From contig NZ_BMKS01000002.1 of the NCBI RefSeq assembly GCF_014644455.1, forward strand, positions 248,001 to 312,000: a DNA stretch of 64,000 bases, written 5' to 3'. Position 1 is the first letter of the stretch; each line of letters opens with the position of its first letter. This document shows, piece by piece, positions 51,417 to 60,837 of this stretch. Position numbers and translations under genes: made by a program. The notes beneath the pieces were generated by a model. The model did not search any database and was not told the origin of the DNA. It was given only the letters and a program-made list of their open reading frames with translations. Source of the stretch: Caldovatus sediminis (lineage in GTDB: Bacteria; Pseudomonadota; Alphaproteobacteria; Acetobacterales; Acetobacteraceae).

Positions 51417-51649
51417 GACGGCCAGGGTGTGCGGGACGGGCCGCGCGGGCAACGAGAAGGCGCGGCGTGCCGTGCATCGCCGCGGGGGCGTGTCGCGGCG
51501 GCCGCGAGGCGAGCCGGACGCGGCGTGCGACGGCCGCAGCCCCGGCGCGGCCGGCGGCGCTGCCGCAGCGCCGGGCGGAGGGGGGACCGTGCGCTCCGGT
51601 TGGGCACGCACCCTCGGCCCGATCGGCCGTTCGTGGTCGCGACCGCTCG

Positions 51650-51690
51650 TTTCAAAATCATATGATCAATTGCATATCTTAAGATGATAC
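51650..51690 (+). promoter_or_regulatory. AT-rich leader of recT with two 10-bp palindromes
   Basis: The 41 bp are far more AT-rich than the surrounding DNA. ATCATATGAT (51657-51666) and ATCTTAAGAT (51676-51685) are perfect palindromes whose centres are 19 bp apart, with TGATCA and CAATTG between them. TTCAAA (51651-51656), 18 bp, TATCTT (51675-51680) could be a promoter overlapping both. The layout suggests an operator for a dimeric repressor. Confidence 0.5.
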
Positions 51691-51791
51691 GCCATTCTCC
51701 CTTCAAGGAACAAACAAAGAACATCGTTGCGCGCCACGCATGGGACCCGGGCCGCAACGCTGCAACGAGCGTTCCGAGGGGAACCGACGCG

Positions 51792-52928
51792 ATGAACGCC
51801 CTGACCGACAAGGCCGAGGCCGGCCACACCGGCACCACCCCGGGCCCGCTCGCCGCCGTCCGCGCCGAGATGCAGCGCATGGCGCCCGAGATCGCCCGCG
51901 CCCTGCCGCCCCACATCCCGCCCGAGCGCTTCCAGCGCGTGGTGCTCACCGCCATCCAGGCCAACCCCGACCTGCTCGAGGCCGACCGCCGCTCGCTCTG
52001 GTCGGCCTGCGTCAAGGCGGCGCAGGACGGGCTGCTGCCGGACGGGCGCGAGGGCGCGCTGATCACCTTCTACGACCGCCGCCGCGGTCGCCTGATCGCG
52101 CAGTGGATGCCGATGGTCGCCGGCATCCTCAAGAAGGTGCGCAATTCCGGCGAGCTCGCCTCGATCACCGCCAACGTCGTCTACGAGGGCGAGCATTTCC
52201 GCGTCGTCCTCGGCGACGAGGAGCGCATCGAGCACGAGCGCGACCTCGGCGCCGTCGGCCGGCGCGACCCGATCGCGGTCTATGCCATCGCCACGCTGCG
52301 CAACGGCGAGCGCGTGCGCGAGGTGATGACCTGGCAGCAGGTCGAGGAGGTGCGCGCCATCTCCCGCGCCCCCGAGAACGGCCCCTGGGGCACCTGGACC
52401 GAGGAGATGGCGCGCAAGACCGTCATCCGCCGCCTCGCCAAGCGCCTGCCCATGTCCTCCGACCGCGAGCAGGACGCGGAGCTGCGCCGCGTCATCGAGC
52501 GCATCGACGAGCAGTACGAGTTCGCCCGCGACCGCCGGCGGCCGGAGGAGGCCGAGCTGGAGCGGCGGGTCGCCGACCGCATCGGCGGGGACGCGGAGGA
52601 CGCGGCGGCGCAGCTCGAGCCAGCGCCGGCCATCGCCTATGTCGCGGCGAACGGCAGGGTGCATGTCTCGCCCGACGTCGCCTCCTGGCGCGCCGACTGG
52701 CTGAAGCGGGTGAAGACGCTCGTCCTCGCCGACCGCCAGGCCGAGCTGCAGGAGGCGTGGGCGCGCAACAGCGACGCCATCGCCGCCGTCGCGCGGGTCG
52801 CGCCGCTGACCGCGGACGAGGTGGTGCAGGCGATCCGCGACGCCCTCGGCTTCGGCGCCGAGCTGCCGGAGCCGGACGAGGCGGGAGCCGTGCCGGCAGA
52901 GGCGCTGGACGGACCCGGGCGGGGCTGA
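51792..52928 (+). CDS. recT: RecT family single-strand annealing recombinase
   Basis: 378 aa; start ATG 51792 (GAGGGGAACC upstream). RecT core at about residues 20-235: PERFQRVVLTAIQANPDLL, ADRRSLWSACVKAAQDGLLPDGREG, WMPMVAGILKKVRNSGELASI, VVYEGEHFRVVLGDEERI, and EEMARKTVIRRLAKRLPMS. These are the usual landmarks of phage RecT. A 130-residue helical tail follows. RecT anneals complementary single strands and usually works with an exonuclease (RecE), which is not adjacent. Confidence 0.9.
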   Translation: MNALTDKAEAGHTGTTPGPLAAVRAEMQRMAPEIARALPPHIPPERFQRVVLTAIQANPDLLEADRRSLWSACVKAAQDGLLPDGREGALITFYDRRRGRLIAQWMPMVAGILKKVRNSGELASITANVVYEGEHFRVVLGDEERIEHERDLGAVGRRDPIAVYAIATLRNGERVREVMTWQQVEEVRAISRAPENGPWGTWTEEMARKTVIRRLAKRLPMSSDREQDAELRRVIERIDEQYEFARDRRRPEEAELERRVADRIGGDAEDAAAQLEPAPAIAYVAANGRVHVSPDVASWRADWLKRVKTLVLADRQAELQEAWARNSDAIAAVARVAPLTADEVVQAIRDALGFGAELPEPDEAGAVPAEALDGPGRG

Positions 52929-53032
52929 GCCCGGCGCGGGCCGCAAGCGCCGCGGCGGCCGCGCCCGGTCGCCGACGGGCCGCCACGAACCGCTGGCGGC
53001 GCCCGCCCCGGATCCGCTAGGCTCTTCGCGCC

Positions 53033-53404
53033 ATGGCCGACGCCGCAGAGCCGCGCATCGCCACCTACGCCGAGTTCTGGCCGTACTACCTGCGCGAGCA
53101 CGCGCAGCCGGCGACGCGCCTGGTCCATGTGGTCGGCACGGTGGCGGGAGTGCTGCTGCTGCTCTGGGCACTGATCCTCGGCCCGCTCTGGCTGCTGCTG
53201 CTGGTCCCGGTCGTCGGCTACGGCCTCGCCTGGGGCTCGCACTTCGCGATCGAGCGCAACCGCCCCGCCACCTTCACCTATCCGCTCTGGTCGCTGTGGA
53301 GCGACCTGCGCATGGCGGCGCTGTTCCTGACCGGCCGGCTGGAGCCGGAGCTGCGCCGGGCGGGGCTCGGCATCGCCTCGGCGGGCGGCGGCACCGGCGC
53401 CTGA
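53033..53404 (+). CDS. DUF962/Mpo1-like membrane protein
   Basis: 123 aa. Family landmarks [34 protein letters not shown], and [20 protein letters not shown]; His residues of the putative Fe site are present. Two or more membrane helices. The yeast relative Mpo1 is an alpha-oxidation dioxygenase of phytosphingosine-derived fatty acids; bacterial function is unknown. Single gene. Confidence 0.88.
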   Translation: MADAAEPRIATYAEFWPYYLREHAQPATRLVHVVGTVAGVLLLLWALILGPLWLLLLVPVVGYGLAWGSHFAIERNRPATFTYPLWSLWSDLRMAALFLTGRLEPELRRAGLGIASAGGGTGA

Positions 53405-53545
53405 GGCGCGTGGCGCGCCGCGCCAGGGGGAATGCCGCGGACCCGTTGCGCCGGCGCGATGGCGCGACCATCTCCTCTGCCTGCCGCCGCGGTGCGCCGA
53501 CGAGCGCGGCGCCCGGCCCCGGCTCCCGTCAAGGAGGCGCGCGCG

Positions 53546-53932
53546 ATGTCGTCCCGTCGGTCCGTGTCGCCGCCTGCCGCGGCGCTGCTCCTTGCCCTCG
53601 CGGCAGCGCATCCCGTGCTGGCGCAGGGGGATGCGGCGCCCGCGCCGGGATCCCTGCCGCCGCCGATCCCCCGCGCCGAGCCGCCGCCACCCGAGCCGCC
53701 GGGCCTCGGCGAGCGCGCCGGCGCCGCTCTCGACCGCGCCGTGACCGCCACCGGCGAGGCGGTCGGGCGCGCCGCCGAGTCCGCCGGAACGACGGCCGGC
53801 CGGGCGGCGGAGGCGGCCGCCGGCGCGGCCGGCCGTGCCGCCCGCGCCACCGGCAGCACGCTGGAGCGCGCCGGCGAGTGGCTCCAGCGCCAGGGCGACA
53901 GGCTGGAGCCGGAGGGCCGGCGTCAGCCGTAG
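53546..53932 (+). CDS. Small secreted Ala-rich protein, function unknown
   Basis: 128 aa from ATG 53546 (AAGGAGG upstream). Signal peptide (AALLLALAAAHPVLAQG) followed by a Pro-rich linker and an amphipathic Ala/Gly-rich helix with an 11-mer-like pattern (AGRAAEAAAGAAGRAARA). Resembles other periplasmic helical stress proteins in composition only. Its 3' end overlaps the convergent HtrA fragment by 10 bp. Confidence 0.6.
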   Translation: MSSRRSVSPPAAALLLALAAAHPVLAQGDAAPAPGSLPPPIPRAEPPPPEPPGLGERAGAALDRAVTATGEAVGRAAESAGTTAGRAAEAAAGAAGRAARATGSTLERAGEWLQRQGDRLEPEGRRQP

Positions 53933-54360
53933 GAGCGCGCAGCCGCCGCGGCTGCCCGCCCGACCCGCAACGCCGGCGGTACCGAGCCGGCAATCTCGCC
54001 GGTGACGGAGATGCTCACCACGGCCGGCATGACCCTCTGCGCGAGCGCGGCGAAGTCCGGCACGAGCTGCGTCGCGGCACCGCGCGTCGTCACCGGCAGC
54101 GCCTGGGGGGCGGGCGGGACGGCCGCCGGCCGGGCCTCGGACCTTTGCGCGGGCGTCGGCGGTGGCGGCGCCTCGGGCTCCGGGTCGTCGCAGCCGCCGG
54201 CGGCGAGAAGGACGAGCGCGAGGAGGAGGCGGGCGACCGGCGCGGCGGCGCGCGGCCGGGGAGGCGGGGGCGGTCTCGTGCCTCGGCGGGCGATCCTTCC
54301 TGCGGCGGCGGGCGGAACGGGACGCCGCGCCCGGAGCAGGCGCCGGAGGCGCCGGCACAT
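53923..54360 (-). pseudogene. HtrA/DegP-like serine protease, N-terminal fragment only
   Basis: About 145 codons. A lipoprotein-type leader (LLLALVLLAAGGC) and Pro-rich spacer lead into LVPDFAALAQRVMPAVVSISV, the classic start of the HtrA protease domain, then TGEIAGSVPPALRVG. The sequence ends there; the His-Asp-Ser protease core (about 200 residues) and PDZ domains are absent. It ends inside the 3' end of the small secreted gene, so the deletion reached that point. Possibly still secreted, surely not proteolytic. Confidence 0.7.
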
Positions 54361-54410
54361 CCTCGCCCGCGGCAACGCGCCATGCCGGCCCCGGTCCCCG
54401 CGCGGCCATC

Positions 54411-55697
54411 CTACTGCACCGCGAACTTCACCGCCGACAGCGCCGCGATCAGCCACACCGCGCCGGACACCTCCGCGGCGCGCCCCGCCATCGTCTTCAC
54501 CGCCGCGTGCACGATGAACCCGAGCCCGATCCCGGTCGCGATCGAGAAGGTGAAAGGCATGGCGAGCGCGGTGACGATCGCCGGCATGTAGTCGGTCGCA
54601 TCCTCCCAGCCGATGTCGCCGAGCGCCCGCCCCATCAGCAGCGCCACGAAGACGAGCGCCGGCGCGGTCGCGTAGCCGGGAATCGAGGTGGCGAGCGGCG
54701 CGAGGAACAGCGTCAGCAGGAACAGCGCCGCGACGGTGAGCGCGGTCAGCCCCGTGCGCCCGCCCGCCTGGATGCCGGCCGCGCTCTCGATGTAGCTGAC
54801 CGTCGTCGAGGTGCCGAGCGTGGCGCCGACCATCGCGCCGGTCGAATCGGCCACCAGGGCGCGTCCGAGGTTCGGCACCGTGCCGTCCTTGCGCATCAGC
54901 CCCGCGCGGTGGGTGGTGGCGATCAGCGTGCCGGTGTTGTCGAGCAGGTCCACCAGGAAGAAGGTGAAGACTATGCCGAGGATGCCGAGGGCGAGCGCCC
55001 CGGCGATGTCGAGCCGGAGGAAGGTCGGCGCGAGCGAGGGCGGCAGGTCCACGATCCCCCGGTAGGTCGTCAGCCCGAAGGGGATCCCCGCCGCGGCGGT
55101 GAGGAGGATGCCGAGCACGATCGCCCCCGGCACGCCGCGCGCGCTGAGGCCCGCGATCAGCAGGAATCCCGCGCAGGCGAGCAGGGTGGATGTCTCGCCG
55201 AGCGGCCCGAGCCCCACCAGCGTCGCCGGATGCGCCGCCACGAGCCCCATCCCGCGCAGCCCGATCAGGCCGAGGAAGAAGCCGATCCCGGCGGCGATGC
55301 CGAGCTTGAGCGACAGCGGGATGCCGTTGACCAGCCATTCCCGGACGCGCAGCACGGAGACGGCGAAGAACAGCAGGCCGCCCACGAAGACGGCCCCCAG
55401 CGCCACCTGCCAGGGCACGCCCATGCCCTGCACCACGGTGAAGGCGAAATAGGCGTTGAGCCCCATGCCCGGCGCCAGCGCGATCGGGAAGTTCGCCAGC
55501 AGCCCCATCAGCGCCGATCCGATCGCCGCGGCGAGGCAGGTCGCGACGAACGCCGCGCCGGGATCGATCCCGGCGGCGGCGAGGATCTGCGGATTGACCA
55601 CGACGATGTAGGCCATCGTCAGGTAGGTCGCGAGGCCGGCCATCACTTCGGTGCGCGGCGTGGTGCCGCGCGCCGTCAGGCCGAAGAACCGATCCAT
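54411..55697 (-). CDS. NCS2 family purine permease (AzgA/GhxP type)
   Basis: 428 aa, about 13 hydrophobic segments. Typical AzgA motifs: EVMAGLATYLTMAYIVVVNP, ALAPGMGLNAYFAFTVV, and GTSTTVSYIESAAGIQAGGRTGL. Imports adenine, guanine or hypoxanthine with protons. Start ATG 55697 behind GAGGGGGGAAATCC. No purine riboswitch is recognisable upstream. Confidence 0.93.
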   Translation of the reverse strand: MDRFFGLTARGTTPRTEVMAGLATYLTMAYIVVVNPQILAAAGIDPGAAFVATCLAAAIGSALMGLLANFPIALAPGMGLNAYFAFTVVQGMGVPWQVALGAVFVGGLLFFAVSVLRVREWLVNGIPLSLKLGIAAGIGFFLGLIGLRGMGLVAAHPATLVGLGPLGETSTLLACAGFLLIAGLSARGVPGAIVLGILLTAAAGIPFGLTTYRGIVDLPPSLAPTFLRLDIAGALALGILGIVFTFFLVDLLDNTGTLIATTHRAGLMRKDGTVPNLGRALVADSTGAMVGATLGTSTTVSYIESAAGIQAGGRTGLTALTVAALFLLTLFLAPLATSIPGYATAPALVFVALLMGRALGDIGWEDATDYMPAIVTALAMPFTFSIATGIGLGFIVHAAVKTMAGRAAEVSGAVWLIAALSAVKFAVQ

Positions 55698-56102
55698 TGC
55701 GGATTTCCCCCCTCGCGCGAATCGCCGCGCGAACCCTCGCAGTTTCCTCGCTGTAGGTCGTGCGGGAAGGCCCGATCGGGCGGGCGCGGCGCCAGGTCGT
55801 CCCCGCGGAGGCGAGTCGGTGCGGTCGCCATCTTGCCCCGCCGAGGCGCCCCGGGTCTTCCGGGAGAGGAGGGCGGCGCGCCGCTTGCCGGTTTTGGTCC
55901 CCGGACGCGGGCGGAATGATTGCGGGGCGAGGCGTCCGCTGTCGGGGATGTGTCCGGGCGGCGGCGCCTCGCGTCCTGCCTGCGTCTTGCGCGCCGGCTG
56001 CGCCGGGGCCGTCTCTTTCAGGGACCGTGACGGTCGCCGCCTTCCGCCCGGAGCCCTCGGCGGGGTTGGGGCGCCCGTCGTCGCGACGCCATGGAGGAGG
56101 AA
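55698..56102. other. Divergent intergenic region, nothing recognised
   Basis: About 400 bp between the NCS2 permease and a plus-strand secreted-protein gene. Only shadow frames; no clear hairpin, promoter pair or riboswitch core was seen. Confidence 0.45.
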
Positions 56103-56822
56103 ATGACCGCGGGGCTCTGGACGCCGCCCGCGTGGTGGCGCAGCGCGTTGCCGCTTGCTCTCGTGCTGCTCCTGCCGGCGCCGTCGGGCGCCCTGGGCGG
56201 GCCGCAGGTGGCGGAGCCGCGCGGCATCGTCGTCCGGGAGCCCGCGAAGCCCTCCTTGCGCGTCGGGCCCCCGTCGCCGGCCGAGGCGGACCTCCGCCAC
56301 CGCCCGATCCGGCAGCCCGCGGCGAAGGCGGCGCCCCAGGCCGCCGGCGGAATGCCGTCGCCGGGCCGTGCCGGCGGCGCGCTCCGGCCGATCGCGGCGC
56401 TTCCGCTCGACGGGGCGAAGCTGCTCGTCGGCGAGGTCGGCATCGCGCTCGCCTGGGCCGGCGGACAGCCGCCCTTCGAGGTCACGATCGCCACCGGCAA
56501 AGGGGAGGTGCTGGCGCGCAAGACGGTGCGGACGCGCGAGGTCCGGTTCCCGGACCTCGTCGTCCCCGCCGTGCCGCTCGTCGTGACGCTGCACGGGGCC
56601 GGCGGCCAGGCGATGACGGCGCGGCTCAACCCCGAGCGGCGCCTTCCGGCCGGCTTCCCGGCCGCGGCCGCGGCGGCCGCGCCGGTCGCGCACGCCATCG
56701 CGCTCTACGAGGAGGGCGGGCCGGAGTGGCGGCTCGAGGCGCTGCGGCGCCTGCTCGCCCGCGCGCCGCGCGACCCCCTGGCGGCGTGGGCGGCGCGGCG
56801 GATGCTCGAGGGGTCGCTGTAG
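56103..56822 (+). CDS. Secreted protein of unknown function with two Ig/beta-like segments
   Basis: 239 aa from ATG 56103 with AGGAGGAA immediately upstream (an earlier ATG at 56091 is part of that SD). Signal peptide LPLALVLLLPAPSGALG, a Pro-rich variable region, then a compact beta region (GIALAWAGGQPPFEVTIATGKGEVLA) resembling carbohydrate-surface Ig-like folds in pattern only, and a helical tail. Unrecognised family. Followed by a strong bidirectional hairpin. Confidence 0.6.
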   Translation: MTAGLWTPPAWWRSALPLALVLLLPAPSGALGGPQVAEPRGIVVREPAKPSLRVGPPSPAEADLRHRPIRQPAAKAAPQAAGGMPSPGRAGGALRPIAALPLDGAKLLVGEVGIALAWAGGQPPFEVTIATGKGEVLARKTVRTREVRFPDLVVPAVPLVVTLHGAGGQAMTARLNPERRLPAGFPAAAAAAAPVAHAIALYEEGGPEWRLEALRRLLARAPRDPLAAWAARRMLEGSL

Positions 56823-56838
56823 CACCCGCGGCGGAAGT

Positions 56839-56867
56839 GGCCCCGCCGGCGACCTGCCGGCGGGGCC
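56839..56867. terminator. Strong bidirectional hairpin between the secreted-protein gene and glnA
   Basis: GGCCCCGCCGGC, loop GACCT, GCCGGCGGGGCC: 12 perfect pairs, 16 bp after one stop and 29 bp before the other. No T-run on the plus strand. Best terminator candidate of the window. Confidence 0.75.
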
Positions 56868-56896
56868 CTCCCATCGGAACCCGGAGCCGACGCGGC

Positions 56897-58339
56897 TCAG
56901 ACCGAGTAGTACATCTCGAACTCGACCGGGTGCGGGGTGTGCTCGAAGCGGTACACCTCCCGCCACTTCAGCTCGATGTAGCCCTCGATCTGGTCCTTCG
57001 AGAACACGTCGCCGGCGAGCAGGAACTCGTGGTCGGCCTCAAGCGACTGCAGCGCCTCCCGCAGCGAGCCGCACACCGTCGGGATGCCCTTCAGCTCCTC
57101 CGGCGGCAGGTCGTAGAGGTCCTTGTCCATCGGGTCGCCCGGGTGGATGCGGTTCCTGATGCCGTCGAGCCCGGCCATCAGCATCGCGGCGAAGGCGAGG
57201 TAGGGGTTGGCGCCCGGATCGGGGAACCGCACCTCGACGCGCTTCGCCTTCGGGCTGGTGGCGTAGGGGATGCGGCAGGAGGCGGAGCGGTTGCGGGCCG
57301 AATAGGCCAGCAGCACGGGGGCCTCGAAGCCCGGGATCAGCCGCTTGTAGCTGTTGGTCAGCGGATTGGTGAAGGCGTTGAGCGCCTTGGCGTGCTTGAT
57401 GATGCCGCCGATGTAGTAGAGCGCCGTCTCCGAGAGGTCGGCGTAGCCGTTGCCGGCGAACAGCGGCTTGCCGTCCTTCCAGATGCTCTGGTGGACGTGC
57501 ATGCCGGAGCCGTTGTCGCCGTAGATCGGCTTCGGCATGAAGGTCGCGGTCTTGCCGTAGCTGTGCGCGACGTTGTGGATCACGTACTTGTAGATCTGCA
57601 TGTGATCGGCGATGCGCACCAGCGGGCCGAACTTCATGCCGAGCTCGTGCTGGCTCTGCGCCACCTCGTGGTGGTGCTTCTCGATCACCACGCCCATCTC
57701 GCCCATGGTGGAGAGCATCTCGGCGCGCAGGTCGCTCTCGCTGTCCACCGGCGGGACCGGGAAGTAGCCGCCCTTGACGCTCGGGCGGTGGCCCATGTTG
57801 CCCTCGGGGTAGTCCTTCAGGCTGGCGCCCGGGCCCTCGACCGAGTCGAGCTGGTAGATGCCGAAATTGCCGCCGGTGCCGAACTTCACCGAGTCGAAGA
57901 CGAAGAACTCCGCCTCCGGCCCGAAATAGGCGACATCGCCGATGCCGCTGCTCTTCAGGTAGGCCTCGGCCTTCTTCGCCGTGCCGCGCGGGTCGCGGTT
58001 GTAGAGCTGTCCGGTGGATGGCTCGATGATGTCGCAGAACAGGATCAGCGAGGGCTTGGCCGCGAACGGATCCATGCAGGCCGTCTCGGGGTCCGGCATC
58101 AGGACCATGTCGGACTCGTTGATCGCCTTCCAGCCGGCGATCGAGGAGCCGTCGAACATCACCCCGCTCTCGAACACCTCGTCGTCGATGGTCGAGACGT
58201 GCTGGGCGGTGTGCTGCCACTTGCCGCGGGGGTCCGTGAACCGGAAGTCCACGTACTCCACGCTGTGCTCCTTGATCATCTCCATCACCTTGGAGACGCC
58301 GCCGTTCGGGTTGGCGCCTCCTGCGGGCTTCTTCGCCAT
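56897..58339 (-). CDS. glnA: Glutamine synthetase type I
   Basis: 480 aa from ATG 58339 (GAGGACC upstream). [76 protein letters not shown] and the adenylylation Tyr in [13 protein letters not shown]. Makes glutamine from glutamate, ammonia and ATP; controlled by adenylylation through GlnE/PII. Lies downstream of glnB on the same strand. Confidence 0.97.
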   Translation of the reverse strand: MAKKPAGGANPNGGVSKVMEMIKEHSVEYVDFRFTDPRGKWQHTAQHVSTIDDEVFESGVMFDGSSIAGWKAINESDMVLMPDPETACMDPFAAKPSLILFCDIIEPSTGQLYNRDPRGTAKKAEAYLKSSGIGDVAYFGPEAEFFVFDSVKFGTGGNFGIYQLDSVEGPGASLKDYPEGNMGHRPSVKGGYFPVPPVDSESDLRAEMLSTMGEMGVVIEKHHHEVAQSQHELGMKFGPLVRIADHMQIYKYVIHNVAHSYGKTATFMPKPIYGDNGSGMHVHQSIWKDGKPLFAGNGYADLSETALYYIGGIIKHAKALNAFTNPLTNSYKRLIPGFEAPVLLAYSARNRSASCRIPYATSPKAKRVEVRFPDPGANPYLAFAAMLMAGLDGIRNRIHPGDPMDKDLYDLPPEELKGIPTVCGSLREALQSLEADHEFLLAGDVFSKDQIEGYIELKWREVYRFEHTPHPVEFEMYYSV

Positions 58340-58489
58340 GTGGTGCGGTCCTCTATCCCCTGCTGGTGTCCTGTCTTGCCGATCGCCGGCGGCGCGGCGC
58401 GCCGACACCCGCGCGCGCCGCCGCCTGCCTGCCGCCCTGCCGCGCGTCCCCTGCGGGGGCTCGCCGCGCGGGCGGCGTCGCCGTTGCGG

Positions 58490-58993
<504 letters not shown>

Positions 58994-59124
58994 TCAATCG
59001 GGCGGAAGACGGGAATTTTCGTCCGCGAGGCACGGATCTGCCCTCTTCTGCGGCAACATGCCCAACGAGAAGGCAGCCGCTGCCTCCCGGGCGTCAGGGC
59101 CGCGCCCTCCGGCCAGGGGGCGAG

Positions 59125-59152
59125 TTGCGGCTCCCCATGCCGCCCCTATGAT
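59125..59152 (+). promoter_or_regulatory. Candidate promoter for the aminotransferase at 59271
   Basis: TTGCGG (59125-59130), 16 bp, TATGAT (59147-59152), about 118 bp before the start codon. The rest of the 442-bp glnB-aminotransferase gap (58829-59270) shows no gene; a good sigma-54 site for glnB was looked for and not found. Confidence 0.5.
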
Positions 59153-59270
59153 GCGCCGCCGGCAGCTCCGGTCCGGTGCGCGGACCCGCGCGCGCCTGCG
59201 CGCGAATCCGGCCGTCGGCCGGCCGGGCCGACCCGCCCGCTTCCAGCGACGAAACGGAAAGACGCCGGCG

Positions 59271-60467
59271 ATGCAGCCGCAGAACGCCCTCCTCTCCGCC
59301 ACGGGCACCACGATCTTCACCGTGATGAGCGCGCTCGCCCTCGAGCACGGCGCGATCAACCTCGGCCAGGGCTTCCCCGACTACGACGGCCCCTCGGACG
59401 TGATCCACGCCGCCGCCGCCGCGCTGCTCGACGGGCGCAACCAGTACCCGCCGCTGACCGGCGTGCCGGAGCTGCGCCGCGCCGTCGCCCACCACAACCG
59501 CCGCTTCTACGGGCTCGAGGTGGACCCGGACGCCGAGGTCGTCGTCACCTCCGGCGCCACCGAGGCGATCACCGCCTGCCTGATGGCCGTGCTCAACCCC
59601 GGCGACGAGTGCGTGCTGATCGAGCCGCTCTACGACACCTACCTGCCGGTGGTGAGGCTGCTCGGCGCCGTGCCGAGGCTGGTGCGGCTCGAGCCGCCGA
59701 AGTGGGAGCTGCCGCGCGCCGCGCTCGCCGCCGCCTTCGGGCCGCGGACCAAGGCGATCCTCCTCAACACGCCGATGAACCCGACCGGCAAGGTGTTCAC
59801 CGCGGCCGAGCTCGCCTTCCTCGCCGAGCTGATCCGGCGCCACGACTGCTACGCGATCTGCGACGAAGTGTATGAGCACCTCACCTTCGACGGCTGGCGG
59901 CACATCCCGCTGATGACCCTGCCCGGGATGCGCGCGCGCTCGATGCGCATCGGCTCGGCCGGCAAGACCTTCAGCCTGACGGGGTGGAAGGTCGGCTACG
60001 TCACCTGCGACCGCTCGCTCGCCGGCAACGTCGCCAAGGCGCACCAGAACCTCACCTTCACCACGCCGCCCAACCTGCAGCGCGGGGTCGCGGTCGGGCT
60101 GATGAAGGACGACGCCTACTTCGCCGCGATCGGCCCGCAGCTCCAGGCGCGGCGCGACCGGCTCGCCGCCGGGCTCGCGCGGCTCGGCTTCGGCGTGCTG
60201 GAGACGCGGGGGAGCTACTTCATCAGCGCCGATTTCCGCCCCCTCGGCTTCGACGGCGACGACGTGGCCTTCTGCCGGACGATCACCGAGGAGGCGAAGG
60301 TCACGGCGATCCCCGTCACCGCCTTCTACGCCAGCGACGACCCGCCGCGGCACTACGCCCGCTTCGCCTTCTGCAAGGGCGAGGCGGTGCTGGACGAGGC
60401 GCTGGCGCGGCTCGAGCGCTGGATCGCGCAGCGGCGGCAGCCGGGGCGCCGCGCCGCGGCGGGATAG
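59271..60467 (+). CDS. Class I/II aminotransferase (methionine/kynurenine-type)
   Basis: 398 aa. INLGQGFPDYDGP and NQYPPLTGVPELRRAVA at the N-terminus, PLP Lys in SAGKTFSLTGWKVGYV, and TPMNPTGKVF. This arrangement is that of the YbdL/kynurenine aminotransferase group, which use methionine, glutamine or kynurenine, rather than of the two AspC-like copies at 39-43 kb. Divergent from glnB. Confidence 0.9.
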   Translation: MQPQNALLSATGTTIFTVMSALALEHGAINLGQGFPDYDGPSDVIHAAAAALLDGRNQYPPLTGVPELRRAVAHHNRRFYGLEVDPDAEVVVTSGATEAITACLMAVLNPGDECVLIEPLYDTYLPVVRLLGAVPRLVRLEPPKWELPRAALAAAFGPRTKAILLNTPMNPTGKVFTAAELAFLAELIRRHDCYAICDEVYEHLTFDGWRHIPLMTLPGMRARSMRIGSAGKTFSLTGWKVGYVTCDRSLAGNVAKAHQNLTFTTPPNLQRGVAVGLMKDDAYFAAIGPQLQARRDRLAAGLARLGFGVLETRGSYFISADFRPLGFDGDDVAFCRTITEEAKVTAIPVTAFYASDDPPRHYARFAFCKGEAVLDEALARLERWIAQRRQPGRRAAAG

Positions 60468-60600
60468 CGGGGCGCGCGCCGGCGAGGGCCGGCCGGCCCG
60501 GGCGGGAGCCGCCGGATGGCGACCTCTCCCCCCGACGGGCGCACGCCGGCGGGATCGCCCGCCTCGCCTTCGCGGCGGCGGTCGTTCGGCCGCGGCAGTG

Positions 60601-60629
60601 TTGACGCTGGCCGGGCGGAGGCCCTATCT
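60601..60629 (+). promoter_or_regulatory. Promoter of tRNA-His
   Basis: TTGACG (60601-60606), 17-bp spacer, CTATCT (60624-60629), 49 bp upstream of the tRNA. The clearest -35/-10 pair in the window. Confidence 0.7.
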
Positions 60630-60678
60630 CCGCGCCGTCCCGGCAGCCGGCCCCTGGCGCCGCTGCGGACGCCCGGCG

Positions 60679-60754
60679 GCGGCCTTAGCTCAGTTGGTAG
60701 AGCGCCAGGTTGTGGTCCTGGATGTCACGGGTTCGAATCCCGTAGGTCGCCCCA
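60679..60754 (+). tRNA. tRNA-His (anticodon GTG)
   Basis: Cloverleaf folds fully: acceptor GCGGCCT/AGGTCGC with one G-T pair, anticodon stem CCAGG/CCTGG around TTGTGGT, T-arm ACGGG-TTCGAAT-CCCGT. A G lies just 5' of position 1 (60678) and pairs with C73, the His-specific extra pair. The CCA end is encoded (60752-60754). A good promoter is upstream. Located directly upstream of an SDR gene, which may share transcription. Confidence 0.97.
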
Positions 60755-60837
60755 TCCCCATCCCCGTTGCGCGGCTCCTCCGCCCCGGCGACAGTCCGCC
60801 CCGCCGACCACCACCGAGACGATCCCGGAGGCGTCCC

